A stretch of DNA of 64,000 nt, from the NCBI RefSeq assembly GCF_946886105.1, contig NZ_CAMPHV010000003.1, positions 124,001-188,000 of the forward strand, written 5' to 3'. The notes below the pieces were generated by a model. The model saw only the letters and a list, made by a program, of their open reading frames with translations, was not told the origin of the DNA and made no database searches. Within the stretch, counting starts at the first letter, position 1; the number at the start of each line of letters is the position of its first letter. The stretch is from an uncultured Pseudomonas sp. (lineage in GTDB: Bacteria; Pseudomonadota; Gammaproteobacteria; Pseudomonadales; Pseudomonadaceae). This document shows, piece after piece, positions 35,005-44,300 of this stretch. The position numbers and the translations under genes were made by a program.

Positions 35005-35931
35005 ATGCAGCTGGTTCGAGGCCTACACAACCTGCGGCCCCAGCATCGGGGCTGTGTTGCCACCATCGGGAATTTCGACGGCGTCCATCGTGGCCATCAG
35101 GCTATTTTGGCGCGTTTGCGCGAGCGTTCGGCCGAGTTGGGCGTACCCAGTTGCGTGCTGATCTTCGAGCCGCAGCCGCGCGAGTTCTTCGCACCCGATA
35201 CCGCGCCCGCGCGTTTGACCCGTTTACGCGACAAGCTTGCCTTGCTCGCGGCCGAAGGTGTCGACCGGGTGCTGTGTTTGAGTTTCAACCGGCGTTTGCG
35301 CGAATTGAGCGCCGCCGAGTTCGTGCAGAAGGTGCTGCTCGACGGCTTGGATGTACGCCATCTGGAAGTCGGTGACGATTTTCGCTTCGGCTGTGACCGC
35401 GCCGGCGACTTCGCCTTTCTGGCCGAAGCCGGAGCGCGCGAAGGTTTCACCGTCGAGGCCGCGGCCACGGTCGAGCTGGACGGTGTGCGGGTCAGCAGCA
35501 CGCGGGTGCGCGAGGCGTTGGCTGCAGGGGACTTCGCCATGGCAGAGCATCTGCTCGGCCGACCGTTTCAGATCGCCGGCCGGGTTCTGCATGGGCAGAA
35601 GCTTGGTCGGCAATTGGATGCACCCACCGCCAACGTGCAGCTCAAACGCAAACGCGTGCCGTTGAGCGGAGTGTTTCTGGTCAGCACCGAGGTGGACGGC
35701 AAGGTTTGCCCAGGGGTCGCCAATATCGGCGTGCGGCCGAGCGTCGCCGGCGATGGTAGCGCCCACCTCGAAGTACATCTGCTGGACTTTACCGGCGATC
35801 TGTATGGCCGGCGTTTAACGGTGGCATTCCACCACAAACTGCGCGACGAGCAGCGTTTCGCCTCGCTCGAGGCACTGAAGACGGCAATTGCTGCCGATAT
35901 TGCCGCCGCCCGCGCCTATTGGCGTACTTAA
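35005..35931 (+). CDS. ribF: Bifunctional riboflavin kinase/FAD synthetase RibF
   Basis: The 308-residue protein has an N-terminal adenylyltransferase domain (CVATIGNFDGVHRGHQAIL, VLIFEPQPREFF, FRFGCDRAGDF, RVSSTRVREAL). A C-terminal kinase domain follows (GRVLHGQKLGRQLDAPTANVQL, PGVANIGVRPSVAGDG). It makes FMN and FAD. ATG 35005 gives MQLVRGLHNL; an upstream ATG at 34987 is possible but has no ribosome site. A TATAAT box at 34971 may belong to a promoter. Confidence 0.94.
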   Translation: MQLVRGLHNLRPQHRGCVATIGNFDGVHRGHQAILARLRERSAELGVPSCVLIFEPQPREFFAPDTAPARLTRLRDKLALLAAEGVDRVLCLSFNRRLRELSAAEFVQKVLLDGLDVRHLEVGDDFRFGCDRAGDFAFLAEAGAREGFTVEAAATVELDGVRVSSTRVREALAAGDFAMAEHLLGRPFQIAGRVLHGQKLGRQLDAPTANVQLKRKRVPLSGVFLVSTEVDGKVCPGVANIGVRPSVAGDGSAHLEVHLLDFTGDLYGRRLTVAFHHKLRDEQRFASLEALKTAIAADIAAARAYWRT

Positions 35932-35968
35932 AACATAAAGTGCCAACCGCTTAAGTGAAGAGCCTGAA

Positions 35969-38800
35969 ATGACCGACTACAAAGCCACGCTAAATCTGCC
36001 TGATACCCAATTTCCGATGAAGGCCGGCCTGCCGCAGCGCGAGCCACAGATTCTGCAGCGCTGGAACGAGATTGGCCTGTATCAGAAGCTGCGCGCGCAA
36101 GGCGAAGGCCGGCCGAAGTTCGTCCTGCACGACGGCCCGCCCTATGCCAACGGCAGCATTCACATCGGTCATGCACTGAATAAGATTCTCAAGGACATCA
36201 TTACCCGCTCCAAGACCCTCAGCGGCTTCGATGCGCCCTACGTGCCGGGCTGGGACTGCCATGGTCTGCCGATCGAGCACAAGGTCGAGACCACTTTCGG
36301 CAAGAACCAGCCGGCGGACCTGACCCGCGAGCGCTGCCGGACCTATGCCGCCGAGCAGGTCGCCGAGCAGAAAGAAGGCTTTATCCGCCTGGGCGTGCTG
36401 GGCGAGTGGGACAATCCCTACCTGACCATGAGTTTCGCCAACGAAGCCGGCGAGATTCGTGCCCTGGCGCAGATGGTCGAGAAAGGTTTCGTGTTCAAGG
36501 GCCTGAAACCGGTCAATTTCTGTTTCGACTGCGGTTCGGCGCTGGCCGAAGCCGAAGTCGAGTATCAGGACAAGAAGTCGGATGCCATCGACGTGGCCTT
36601 CGTCGTCGAGGATGCCGACAAACTGGCTGCTGCTTTCGGTCTTGGGTCCCTGGTCAAGCCGGCCAGTATCGTGATCTGGACCACCACGCCCTGGACCATT
36701 CCGGCCAACCAGGCGCTCAACGTGCATCCGGAGTTCACCTACGCGTTGGTCGATGTCGGCGACCGCCTGCTGTTGCTGGCTGAGGAGCTGGTCGAGTCCT
36801 GCCTGCAGCGTTACGGCTTGTCGGGCGAGGTCGTGGCCACCGCGCCGGGCGCGGCGCTCGAACTGATCCGCTTCCGTCACCCGTTCTATGAGCGCTTTTC
36901 GCCGGTATACCTGGCCGACTATGTGGAAACCGGCGCTGGTACCGGCATCGTGCATTCCGCTCCGGCCTATGGCGAGGACGACTTCCGCAGTTGCAAGGGC
37001 TACGGCATGAGCAACGACGAGATCCTCAATCCGGTGCAAAGCAACGGCGTATATGCCGAGTCGTTGCCGTTCTTCGGCGGTCAGTTCATCTGGAAGGCCA
37101 ACCCGAACATCGTCGCCAAGCTCGACGAGGTCGGTGCGCTGCTCAAGCACGAGCCGATCCAGCACAGTTACATGCACTGCTGGCGGCATAAAACGCCGCT
37201 GATCTACCGCGCCACCGCGCAGTGGTTCGTCGGTATGGATATGCAGCCGAAGGAAGGCGCCACCCTGCGCGAACGCGCTCTGGCGGGTATCGAGCAGACC
37301 AAGTTCGTTCCGGCCTGGGGCCAGGCGCGTCTGCACAGCATGATCGCCGGCCGTCCCGACTGGTGCATCTCGCGTCAGCGCAACTGGGGCGTGCCGATCC
37401 CGTTCTTCCTGCACAAGGAAAGCGGCGAGCTGCATCCGCGTACTCTCCAACTTATGGAAGAGGTGGCCAAACGCGTCGAGCAAGACGGCATCGAGGCCTG
37501 GTTCAAGCTCGACGCGGCCGAGCTGCTGGGCGAGGAGGCGGCGCTCTATGACAAGGGGCGCGACACCCTGGACGTGTGGTTCGACTCCGGTACCACGCAT
37601 TGGCATGTGCTGCGCGGTTCGCACCCGCTCGGCCACACCAGCGGTCCACGCGCCGACCTCTACCTGGAAGGCTCCGACCAGCATCGCGGCTGGTTCCATT
37701 CGTCCTTGCTGACTGGCGCGGCGATCGACGGCCACGCGCCTTACAAGGAACTGTTGACCCACGGTTTCACCGTCGATGAGCAGGGCCGCAAGCAATCCAA
37801 GTCCTTGGGCAACGTAGTCGCGCCGCAGAAAGTCATCGACAGCCTGGGCGCCGATATCCTGCGCCTGTGGGTCTCGTCGACCGACTATTCCGGCGAGATG
37901 GCGGTGTCCGACCAGATCCTGCAGCGCAGCGCCGACGCCTATCGGCGTATCCGCAACACCGCACGCTTCCTGCTTTCCAACCTCAGCGGATTCGACCCGG
38001 CGCAGCATCTGCTGCCGGTTGACGAGATGCTGGCGCTGGATCGCTGGGCTGTGGATCGCGCTTTGCTGCTGCAGCGCGAAATCGAGGAAGCCTACGACAG
38101 CTACCGCTTCTGGAACGTCTACCAGAAGGTGCACAACTTCTGCGTGCAGGAACTGGGCGGCTTCTACCTCGACATCATCAAGGACCGCCAGTACACCACC
38201 GCCGCCGACAGCGTGGCGCGGCGTTCCTGCCAGACCGCGTTGTTCCATATCGCCGAAGCCCTGGTGCGCTGGATCGCCCCGGTGCTGTCGTTTACCGCCG
38301 ACGAGCTGTGGCAGTACCTGCCGGGCCAGCGCAACGAGTCGGTGATGCTCAATGGCTGGTATCAGGGCTTGAGCGAGCTGCCCGAGGGTTTCGAATTGAG
38401 CCGCGAGTTCTGGGAGCGGGTCATGGCGGTCAAGGTCGCGGTGAACAAGGAGATGGAAGGGCTGCGCGCCGCCAAGGCGATCGGCGGCAACCTGCAGGCC
38501 GAGGTCACCCTCTATGGCGAAGATGCCTTGCGCGCCGACCTGAGCAAGCTCGGTAACGAATTGCGTTTCGTGCTGATCACCTCCACCGCCGCGCTGGCGC
38601 CGCTGGCCGACGCGCCGGCCGATGCGGTGAGCACCGAAGTGCCCGGCCTGAAGCTGAAGATCGTCAAGTCCGGCCACGCCAAATGCGCCCGTTGCTGGCA
38701 CCACCGCGAGGACGTCGGGGTCAACCCGGCGCACCCGGAGATTTGCGGTCGCTGCGTGGAAAACATCGAAGGCGCCGGCGAGGTTCGTCACTATGCGTGA
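35969..38800 (+). CDS. ileS: Isoleucyl-tRNA synthetase
   Basis: The 943-residue class I synthetase shows the HIGH motif ([11 protein letters not shown], near residue 58) and the KMSKS-type motif as KQSKS in [12 protein letters not shown]. An editing domain ([16 protein letters not shown]) and a C-terminal zinc site with CARC and CGRC close the protein. Length agrees with bacterial IleRS of the mupirocin-sensitive type. It lies in the conserved ribF-ileS-lspA-fkpB-ispH run. Confidence 0.97.
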   Translation: MTDYKATLNLPDTQFPMKAGLPQREPQILQRWNEIGLYQKLRAQGEGRPKFVLHDGPPYANGSIHIGHALNKILKDIITRSKTLSGFDAPYVPGWDCHGLPIEHKVETTFGKNQPADLTRERCRTYAAEQVAEQKEGFIRLGVLGEWDNPYLTMSFANEAGEIRALAQMVEKGFVFKGLKPVNFCFDCGSALAEAEVEYQDKKSDAIDVAFVVEDADKLAAAFGLGSLVKPASIVIWTTTPWTIPANQALNVHPEFTYALVDVGDRLLLLAEELVESCLQRYGLSGEVVATAPGAALELIRFRHPFYERFSPVYLADYVETGAGTGIVHSAPAYGEDDFRSCKGYGMSNDEILNPVQSNGVYAESLPFFGGQFIWKANPNIVAKLDEVGALLKHEPIQHSYMHCWRHKTPLIYRATAQWFVGMDMQPKEGATLRERALAGIEQTKFVPAWGQARLHSMIAGRPDWCISRQRNWGVPIPFFLHKESGELHPRTLQLMEEVAKRVEQDGIEAWFKLDAAELLGEEAALYDKGRDTLDVWFDSGTTHWHVLRGSHPLGHTSGPRADLYLEGSDQHRGWFHSSLLTGAAIDGHAPYKELLTHGFTVDEQGRKQSKSLGNVVAPQKVIDSLGADILRLWVSSTDYSGEMAVSDQILQRSADAYRRIRNTARFLLSNLSGFDPAQHLLPVDEMLALDRWAVDRALLLQREIEEAYDSYRFWNVYQKVHNFCVQELGGFYLDIIKDRQYTTAADSVARRSCQTALFHIAEALVRWIAPVLSFTADELWQYLPGQRNESVMLNGWYQGLSELPEGFELSREFWERVMAVKVAVNKEMEGLRAAKAIGGNLQAEVTLYGEDALRADLSKLGNELRFVLITSTAALAPLADAPADAVSTEVPGLKLKIVKSGHAKCARCWHHREDVGVNPAHPEICGRCVENIEGAGEVRHYA

Positions 38801-38842
38801 TGCATTGTTGCTGCCTTCGCTCCTAAGGATAGAGGGCAAGGC

Positions 38843-39346
38843 ATGAGCGCCCGTTTCGGCAAGTTGCCCTGGCTTTGGTTGAGCCTGCTGGTGTTCGTGA
38901 TCGATCAGGCGAGCAAGTTCTATTTCGACAACAGCCTGAGCATGTACCAGCAAATCGTGGTGATCCCCGATTACTTCAGCTGGACCCTGGCCTATAACAA
39001 GGGCGCCGCTTTCAGCTTCCTTGCCGGCGAATCGGGCTGGCAGCGCTGGTTCTTCGCGGTTATCGCGCTGGTCGTCAGTGCGGTGCTGGTGGTCTGGCTA
39101 AAGCGTCTCAAACCCGGCGAAACATGGCTGGCAATGGCACTGGCGCTGGTACTCGGCGGCGCCGTGGGCAACCTGTTGGACCGCGTAGTGTTCGGCCATG
39201 TGGTCGACTTTATCCTGGTGCATTGGCAGCACCGTTGGTACTTCCCGGCGTTCAACATCGCCGACAGCGCCATTACCGTCGGCGCCATACTGCTGGCGCT
39301 GGATATGTTCAAAAGCGAGAAATCCGGAGAACCCGCGCATGACTGA
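38843..39346 (+). CDS. lspA: Prolipoprotein signal peptidase LspA
   Basis: The 167-residue protein has four hydrophobic helices and the two catalytic aspartate motifs of signal peptidase II: GGAVGNLLDRV and FNIADSAITVG. It removes lipoprotein signal peptides in the inner membrane. Its end overlaps the fkpB start by 8 bases, so the two genes are translationally linked. Confidence 0.96.
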   Translation: MSARFGKLPWLWLSLLVFVIDQASKFYFDNSLSMYQQIVVIPDYFSWTLAYNKGAAFSFLAGESGWQRWFFAVIALVVSAVLVVWLKRLKPGETWLAMALALVLGGAVGNLLDRVVFGHVVDFILVHWQHRWYFPAFNIADSAITVGAILLALDMFKSEKSGEPAHD

Positions 39347-39791
39347 CCCTCTAACCCAAGAGCAGCGTATCGGCCCGGATAAGGAAGTTACCCTGCACTT
39401 CGCCCTCAAATTGGAAAATGGCGATGTGGTGGACAGTACCTTCGATAAGCAACCGGCTACGTTCAAGGTCGGCGACGGCAATCTGCTGCCGGGTTTCGAG
39501 CAGGCGATGTACGGGCTGAAAGCGGGCGACAAGCGTAGTCTGTCGATCGGGCCCGAGCAGGGCTTCGGCCAGGGCAACCCACAGAACGTGCAGGTTATGC
39601 CGCGCAGCCAGTTTCAGGATATGGAGCTGTCCGAGGGCTTGCTGGTGATTTTCAACGACGCCGCGAACGCCGAACTGCCGGGCGTAGTCAAGGCATTCGA
39701 CGATAATCAGGTCACCATCGACTTCAATCACCCGCTGGCGGGCAAGGCGCTGAACTTCGATGTGGAGATTATCGAGGTCAAAGCGGTCTAG
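39339..39791 (+). CDS. fkpB: FKBP-type isomerase FkpB (SlpA-like)
   Basis: From ATG 39339 the product is 150 residues. It has an FKBP core split by an IF (insert-in-flap) domain, as in SlpA: VTLHFALKLENGDVVDSTFDKQPATFKVGDGNLLPGFEQAMYGL, then GFGQGNPQNVQVMPRSQF and FNHPLAGKALNFDVEI. It is cytoplasmic and acts as chaperone and isomerase. The start within lspA and ribosome site CCGGAGA support this N terminus. Confidence 0.95.
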   Translation: MTDPLTQEQRIGPDKEVTLHFALKLENGDVVDSTFDKQPATFKVGDGNLLPGFEQAMYGLKAGDKRSLSIGPEQGFGQGNPQNVQVMPRSQFQDMELSEGLLVIFNDAANAELPGVVKAFDDNQVTIDFNHPLAGKALNFDVEIIEVKAV

Positions 39792-39900
39792 CATTTTGTA
39801 GGAGCCAGCTTGCTGGCGATCCTGCCCGAGTCCCCGACCTTTGGGGGCTCGATCACCCGCATTACACTGCCCACTCCTTGCGCGCGTCGAGATAACCATC

Positions 39901-40845
39901 ATGCATATCAAACTCGCCAACCCCCGCGGCTTCTGCGCCGGTGTCGACCGCGCCATCGAAATCGTCAATCGCGCCCTGGAGGTCTTCGGTCCGCCGATCT
40001 ACGTGCGCCATGAAGTGGTGCACAACAAGTTCGTGGTCGAAGACTTGCGCGCTCGCGGCGCAGTGTTCGTCGAAGAACTCGATCAGATTCCCGACGACGT
40101 CATCGTCATCTTCAGTGCCCACGGCGTTTCCCAGGCCGTGCGCAACGAGGCCGAGAGCCGCGGTTTGAAAGTCTTCGACGCGACTTGCCCGCTGGTTACC
40201 AAGGTGCATATGGAAGTGGTGCGCTACAGCCGCGAAGGTCGCGAGTGCATCCTGATCGGCCACGCCGGCCATCCGGAAGTCGAAGGCACCATGGGTCAGT
40301 ACGACGTCAGCAATGGCGGCGCCATCTACCTGGTGGAAGACGAAGCCGACGTCGAGCGCCTGCAAGTGCGCAACCCCGAAGCCTTGGCCTTCGTCACCCA
40401 GACCACCCTGTCGATGGACGACACCAGCAAAGTCATCGACGCCCTGCGCGCTAAATTCCCCAGCATCGGCGGCCCGCGCAAGGACGACATCTGCTACGCC
40501 ACGCAGAACCGTCAGGATGCGGTCAAACTGCTTGCTGCTGAATGTGACGTGCTGCTGGTGGTCGGCAGCCCCAACAGCTCCAACTCCAACCGCCTGCGCG
40601 AACTCGCCGAACGCATGGGCACCCCCGCCTACCTGATCGACGGCGCCGAAGACCTCAAACAAGAATGGTTCGATGGCGTTGCCGGCATAGGCATCACCGC
40701 CGGCGCCTCGGCGCCGGAGGTGCTGGTACGGGGGGTTGTTGAGCAACTGCGTGAATGGGGTGCGACCGCGGAGAGCGAGCTGCTGGGGAGGCCGGAGAAT
40801 GTGACTTTCTCGATGCCGAAGGAGTTGCGGGCCAGGCAGCTTTGA
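39901..40845 (+). CDS. ispH: 4-hydroxy-3-methylbut-2-enyl diphosphate reductase IspH
   Basis: The 314-residue iron-sulfur enzyme has its three cluster cysteines at 12 (NPRGFCAGV), 96 (DATCPLV) and 198 (DICYATQ). It also has the substrate-binding histidines 41 and 124 and the E126-type catalytic glutamate in [17 protein letters not shown] binds the diphosphate. It performs the last step of the MEP pathway. A clear terminator lies between it and convergent pilE. Confidence 0.97.
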   Translation: MHIKLANPRGFCAGVDRAIEIVNRALEVFGPPIYVRHEVVHNKFVVEDLRARGAVFVEELDQIPDDVIVIFSAHGVSQAVRNEAESRGLKVFDATCPLVTKVHMEVVRYSREGRECILIGHAGHPEVEGTMGQYDVSNGGAIYLVEDEADVERLQVRNPEALAFVTQTTLSMDDTSKVIDALRAKFPSIGGPRKDDICYATQNRQDAVKLLAAECDVLLVVGSPNSSNSNRLRELAERMGTPAYLIDGAEDLKQEWFDGVAGIGITAGASAPEVLVRGVVEQLREWGATAESELLGRPENVTFSMPKELRARQL

Positions 40846-40867
40846 CTCTGCTAGGTAGACCAGAAGT

Positions 40868-40896
40868 CATACGCCCCGATTAAATCGGGGCGTATG
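40868..40896. terminator. Bidirectional terminator between ispH and pilE
   Basis: CATACGCCCCGAT and ATCGGGGCGTATG form a 13-base perfect stem with a three-base loop, then GATTTT. It can serve both ispH and the pil operon, which end here tail to tail. Confidence 0.85.
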
Positions 40897-40914
40897 ATTT
40901 TCGAGTTGCCGGTT

Positions 40915-41379
40915 TCAAAGGCCGCGGCAACTGCTGTTCCATACATCCGCAGTGTCAAAGCCAGGCGCTGTTGCTCCATCGGTATCGCCTCGCAGGCCTG
41001 TCGATGTGAGCGTTAAAGTACCTCTGCCAGCCAGCCGGCCGCCGGCTACCGGCTCGGCTACCAAGCAGTAGCTGGTGGCTTGGTTATGAGCGCCGGCGGC
41101 ACAGTCCAAATTTCTAAGTGTGATATTGAACTGCGCATTTCCGTCAACGGGGCTCTGAGCATATTCCCCAAGCGCCGCACCGACATAGGTGTTGTTTTGT
41201 GCCCGGTAGCGCTCCATGGCATTGGCCGCGCCTGCCAGCACGCCCTTGGCGTCCTCGCAGGCGGTGCGTGCTAGATAGCCCTGATAGTTGGGTAGGGCAA
41301 TAGCCGCGAGTAACGCGATGACGGCTATTACAATCATCAGCTCTATCAGGCTAAAGCCTTTAGATGCTAGGTTTTTCAT
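40915..41379 (-). CDS. pilE: Type IV minor pilin PilE
   Basis: The 154-residue prepilin has the short leader MKNLASKG cut before FSLIELMIVIAVIALLAAIALPNYQGYL; E5 of the mature chain is present. Two cysteines near the C-terminal half (SYCLVAEP, SSCRGL) can form the pilin D-region disulfide. ATG 41379, with AAGGA 6 bases before it, is preferred to 41385. It is the last gene of the fimT-to-pilE operon, 9 bases after pilY1, and no pilY2 lies between. It helps prime and cap pili. Confidence 0.92.
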   Translation of the reverse strand: MKNLASKGFSLIELMIVIAVIALLAAIALPNYQGYLARTACEDAKGVLAGAANAMERYRAQNNTYVGAALGEYAQSPVDGNAQFNITLRNLDCAAGAHNQATSYCLVAEPVAGGRLAGRGTLTLTSTGLRGDTDGATAPGFDTADVWNSSCRGL

Positions 41380-41388
41380 CGGCATTCC

Positions 41389-44300
41389 TTAATCCAAGTC
41401 GGTTTGGTCAATCCAGTAGAGCTTGCCAGGCGCAGGCAACTCGACCTCTTCAATGTCGCCTGGGCCCCGGATGACGAAGCAACTCTCGCCAATACAGATA
41501 AGTTCAGGTTGCGGCGGAATGCCCGGGATCTTCAGTACAGAGAAACGGTCGTCGGCTTTTGGGTTGTTGGGGTCCTTAATTTCAATGGGGCTGCCGTCGA
41601 ATAGGTCAACGGCATAGCCCCGGGCTGTACCAAACGCAGCCTCGCATGGGTTTGCACTGATGGCTGCCGGTTGGTAGGTGCTAAAGAACACAGTACTGCT
41701 ACTACCTGCAGTTAGAGAACGGGTCAGTACCTTTTCGCCCTGATTGGTCGAGAAGGAGATAAACCACCCCCCCTTTTCTAAACCACCGGTAAGTGAGAGC
41801 TTTTGCTCGCTCGCGGCAGGGCTCAGATTGCTGGTGATGTCCAACAGGTCGGATTCAAGCAGCGTGCCTTCGTTGATGCCCGCATTGGTCAGATTGCGAG
41901 TCCGGAAGGAGTAGAAGCGGTCAGTGGTGTCCATATAGAGCGGGTGTCCACGGTGTCCGGAGCCTATATTTACCGCCAGTGCTATCCGGCCATCGCGATT
42001 GAGCAAGGCAACATCCGGCTCATTGTAAAGGCGCCGTAAGTTGATCTCCTTTCCGGTTAGGTCGAGGCTGTCATAGTTGCTAGGGGTCACACTAGCGAAG
42101 ATGCCGTCATTGGCTGTTCCCCCAGCAGTGATCAAGCTTGGGCCAGTAACCCCACTGTTATTAATAAAGAAGCGCCAAACCTGGCCGCCCAGATCACCGA
42201 TAAAAATCTGGTCAGCGAGGCGATTCTTATCCTGTATCAGAGTTCCGCTTGCAGACTGTTGCAAGTCGATCACTCTGGGGGAGGCAGGCATGCTGTAGCG
42301 CATTTTCAGCATCTGGCGGTGGCCGGCAGCTGCTGGATTGGTGGCTTCCGTGCTGGCTGACCAGATCAGTGCACCTGTCTTGGCATTGACCACATAGAGC
42401 GCATTACCTTGGGTGAGGGTTGTCGGGCGTGTACTGGCGTTATCCCATACCGGGTCATAGCCGCCGGCAAAGATCAGTACATCCGTGATTTCGGTGCCGA
42501 CTTTGATGCGCGTTTTGACTGGCGCCGACCAAGTCTGCCCCAAGCGCTCGAAGCCTGGAGTCTGGCCACCGATGATATTCCACAGCAGTTTAGGTGATGT
42601 TCTGATGGTGACATCCAGTGCATAGATGCCGCGTCCGCCACGACCCATGGTGGCATAGGCGTAGATGAGCTCCCCCGTTTGTGGGCTGCTGGAGGCAGGG
42701 GTGTTTAGGATCTTGCCATCGCCATTTAAGTCATTTACCCAGAGAGTTATGGGGTTATCCATCCCGTAGGGCTTGGGTCGTGTGCTGGAGGATGTTTTGG
42801 CGTTGTCCTTAAGTAGGCGGATATTGGTCAACAACTCCTGGGGCATAAAGGCGAAGACTTCCTTGCCGTCGCTGGTGTTGATGGCCTGGACAAAGCCTTC
42901 ATTGGTACCGATAAAGGCGGTCTGGTCTTCGACATCGCACTTGCTTGGATCGGTTACATTGGGTGTGGTACAGCTGTATGTTGCAAGTCGCGGCGATGAG
43001 TGGATAGGGTCGCCCATCTCCTTGCGAGCGTTACCTGTTGTCGGGTCGGTGCCGCGAATAAAGCTGATGAGTTTGTCATATTCATCGTCAGTCATGGCGG
43101 CATCGCCGAGACTGGCTTTAGTGACCACGGTGCTGTTGAGCGGGAAAGTGGTCAGATTGACCGGTGTCGCCGGCTCATTGCCTATATAGGTGAACAGCTT
43201 GCGGCTGGCAGAGGCGGGTAATTGAGACGCCGCCCCGCCCGCCGAGCTGTTATTGCCATCAGCAGTAGCAGACCAGAAGCTGCGAGCCGTGCTCTTGAAG
43301 TTGCCGCTGGCCGGATCAACCGCTGCCACGTTGTCCGCATCTACAATTTGTGGGTTGTAGTTGCCGGAGCTGTCGTTGATTGCAAAGCGATAGCGTTTAA
43401 GGTTGCCCGGCCAGCGATTAGTCTCCGACGGCTTAAACAGGGAAAAGTACAGCTCGTCTTTGTTGTTCTGCCTCTCGAAGGAGTTCACCGGTGCGCTGGC
43501 GCTAACAAAGGTAGTGTCGACGTCCTGCACGCTCTGCAGAATATCGCTAAACGCCTTGCTCAATTCGCTTGCATTGTTGGGCAGGTAAAAGCCTCCCTCG
43601 CCATTGTGCGCAAGATCGCGCATGAAGTCTGCAGGGCCGGTATTGCTGCCCATCGCGCCCATGGCGAAGCCGATGGTGTGGGTGTTGATGCGGTCCAGGC
43701 CATCCAGCGGAGACTGGTCGGTTTCTGCCATAAACTCGGCGAGTTTGCGGGCACATCGTTCGTCATTAATCGTCGATGCCGTATCGGCTACTCCATCAGG
43801 GCGCAAAGCCACGCTACAACTTCCTGCCAGCGTCGCAATGCTACTTTTAGCCGATTCAGAAGTGCCATTGGCTTGGCCGTCAGTCAACATCACCACATGG
43901 GTTGGTTGGCAGACGCTGGTACGCGGTGAGGCTAAGCCTGGGCGTTCGCCTCGCAGGTAGCGCGCAGCCTCCAGATAGGTTGGCACAATCGGAGTGCCGT
44001 CGCTGGCCACCATGGCGCCAACCAAGGCATTGAGGTGGTTGCGCACGGTATAGCCCTTTTCCTCAAGCCCCCCCTGGGCGATTTTCATACGCAGTTTGAT
44101 CGCCTGACTGGGGTTGTTTTCGTAGGCTTTGGCTTGCAGCGTGGTGGTAGATGTCTGGCGTAGGCGTACCAGCAGGTCATTGCCAGGTTGCCAGAGTGGG
44201 CGATTGATTACACTCTGCAAACCACTGCGGATTTCATCTTGGGCGCAAGCGAAGGGAAGGTTTTCAATCCATGTGTTCAGGCTGCAGATGCCTTCAGAGG

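Noticed and set aside
35990..38953. A 987-codon open frame antisense to ileS
   Set aside because: It mirrors the whole of ileS, has no recognisable motif and arises from GC-rich codon bias; ileS has all synthetase motifs.
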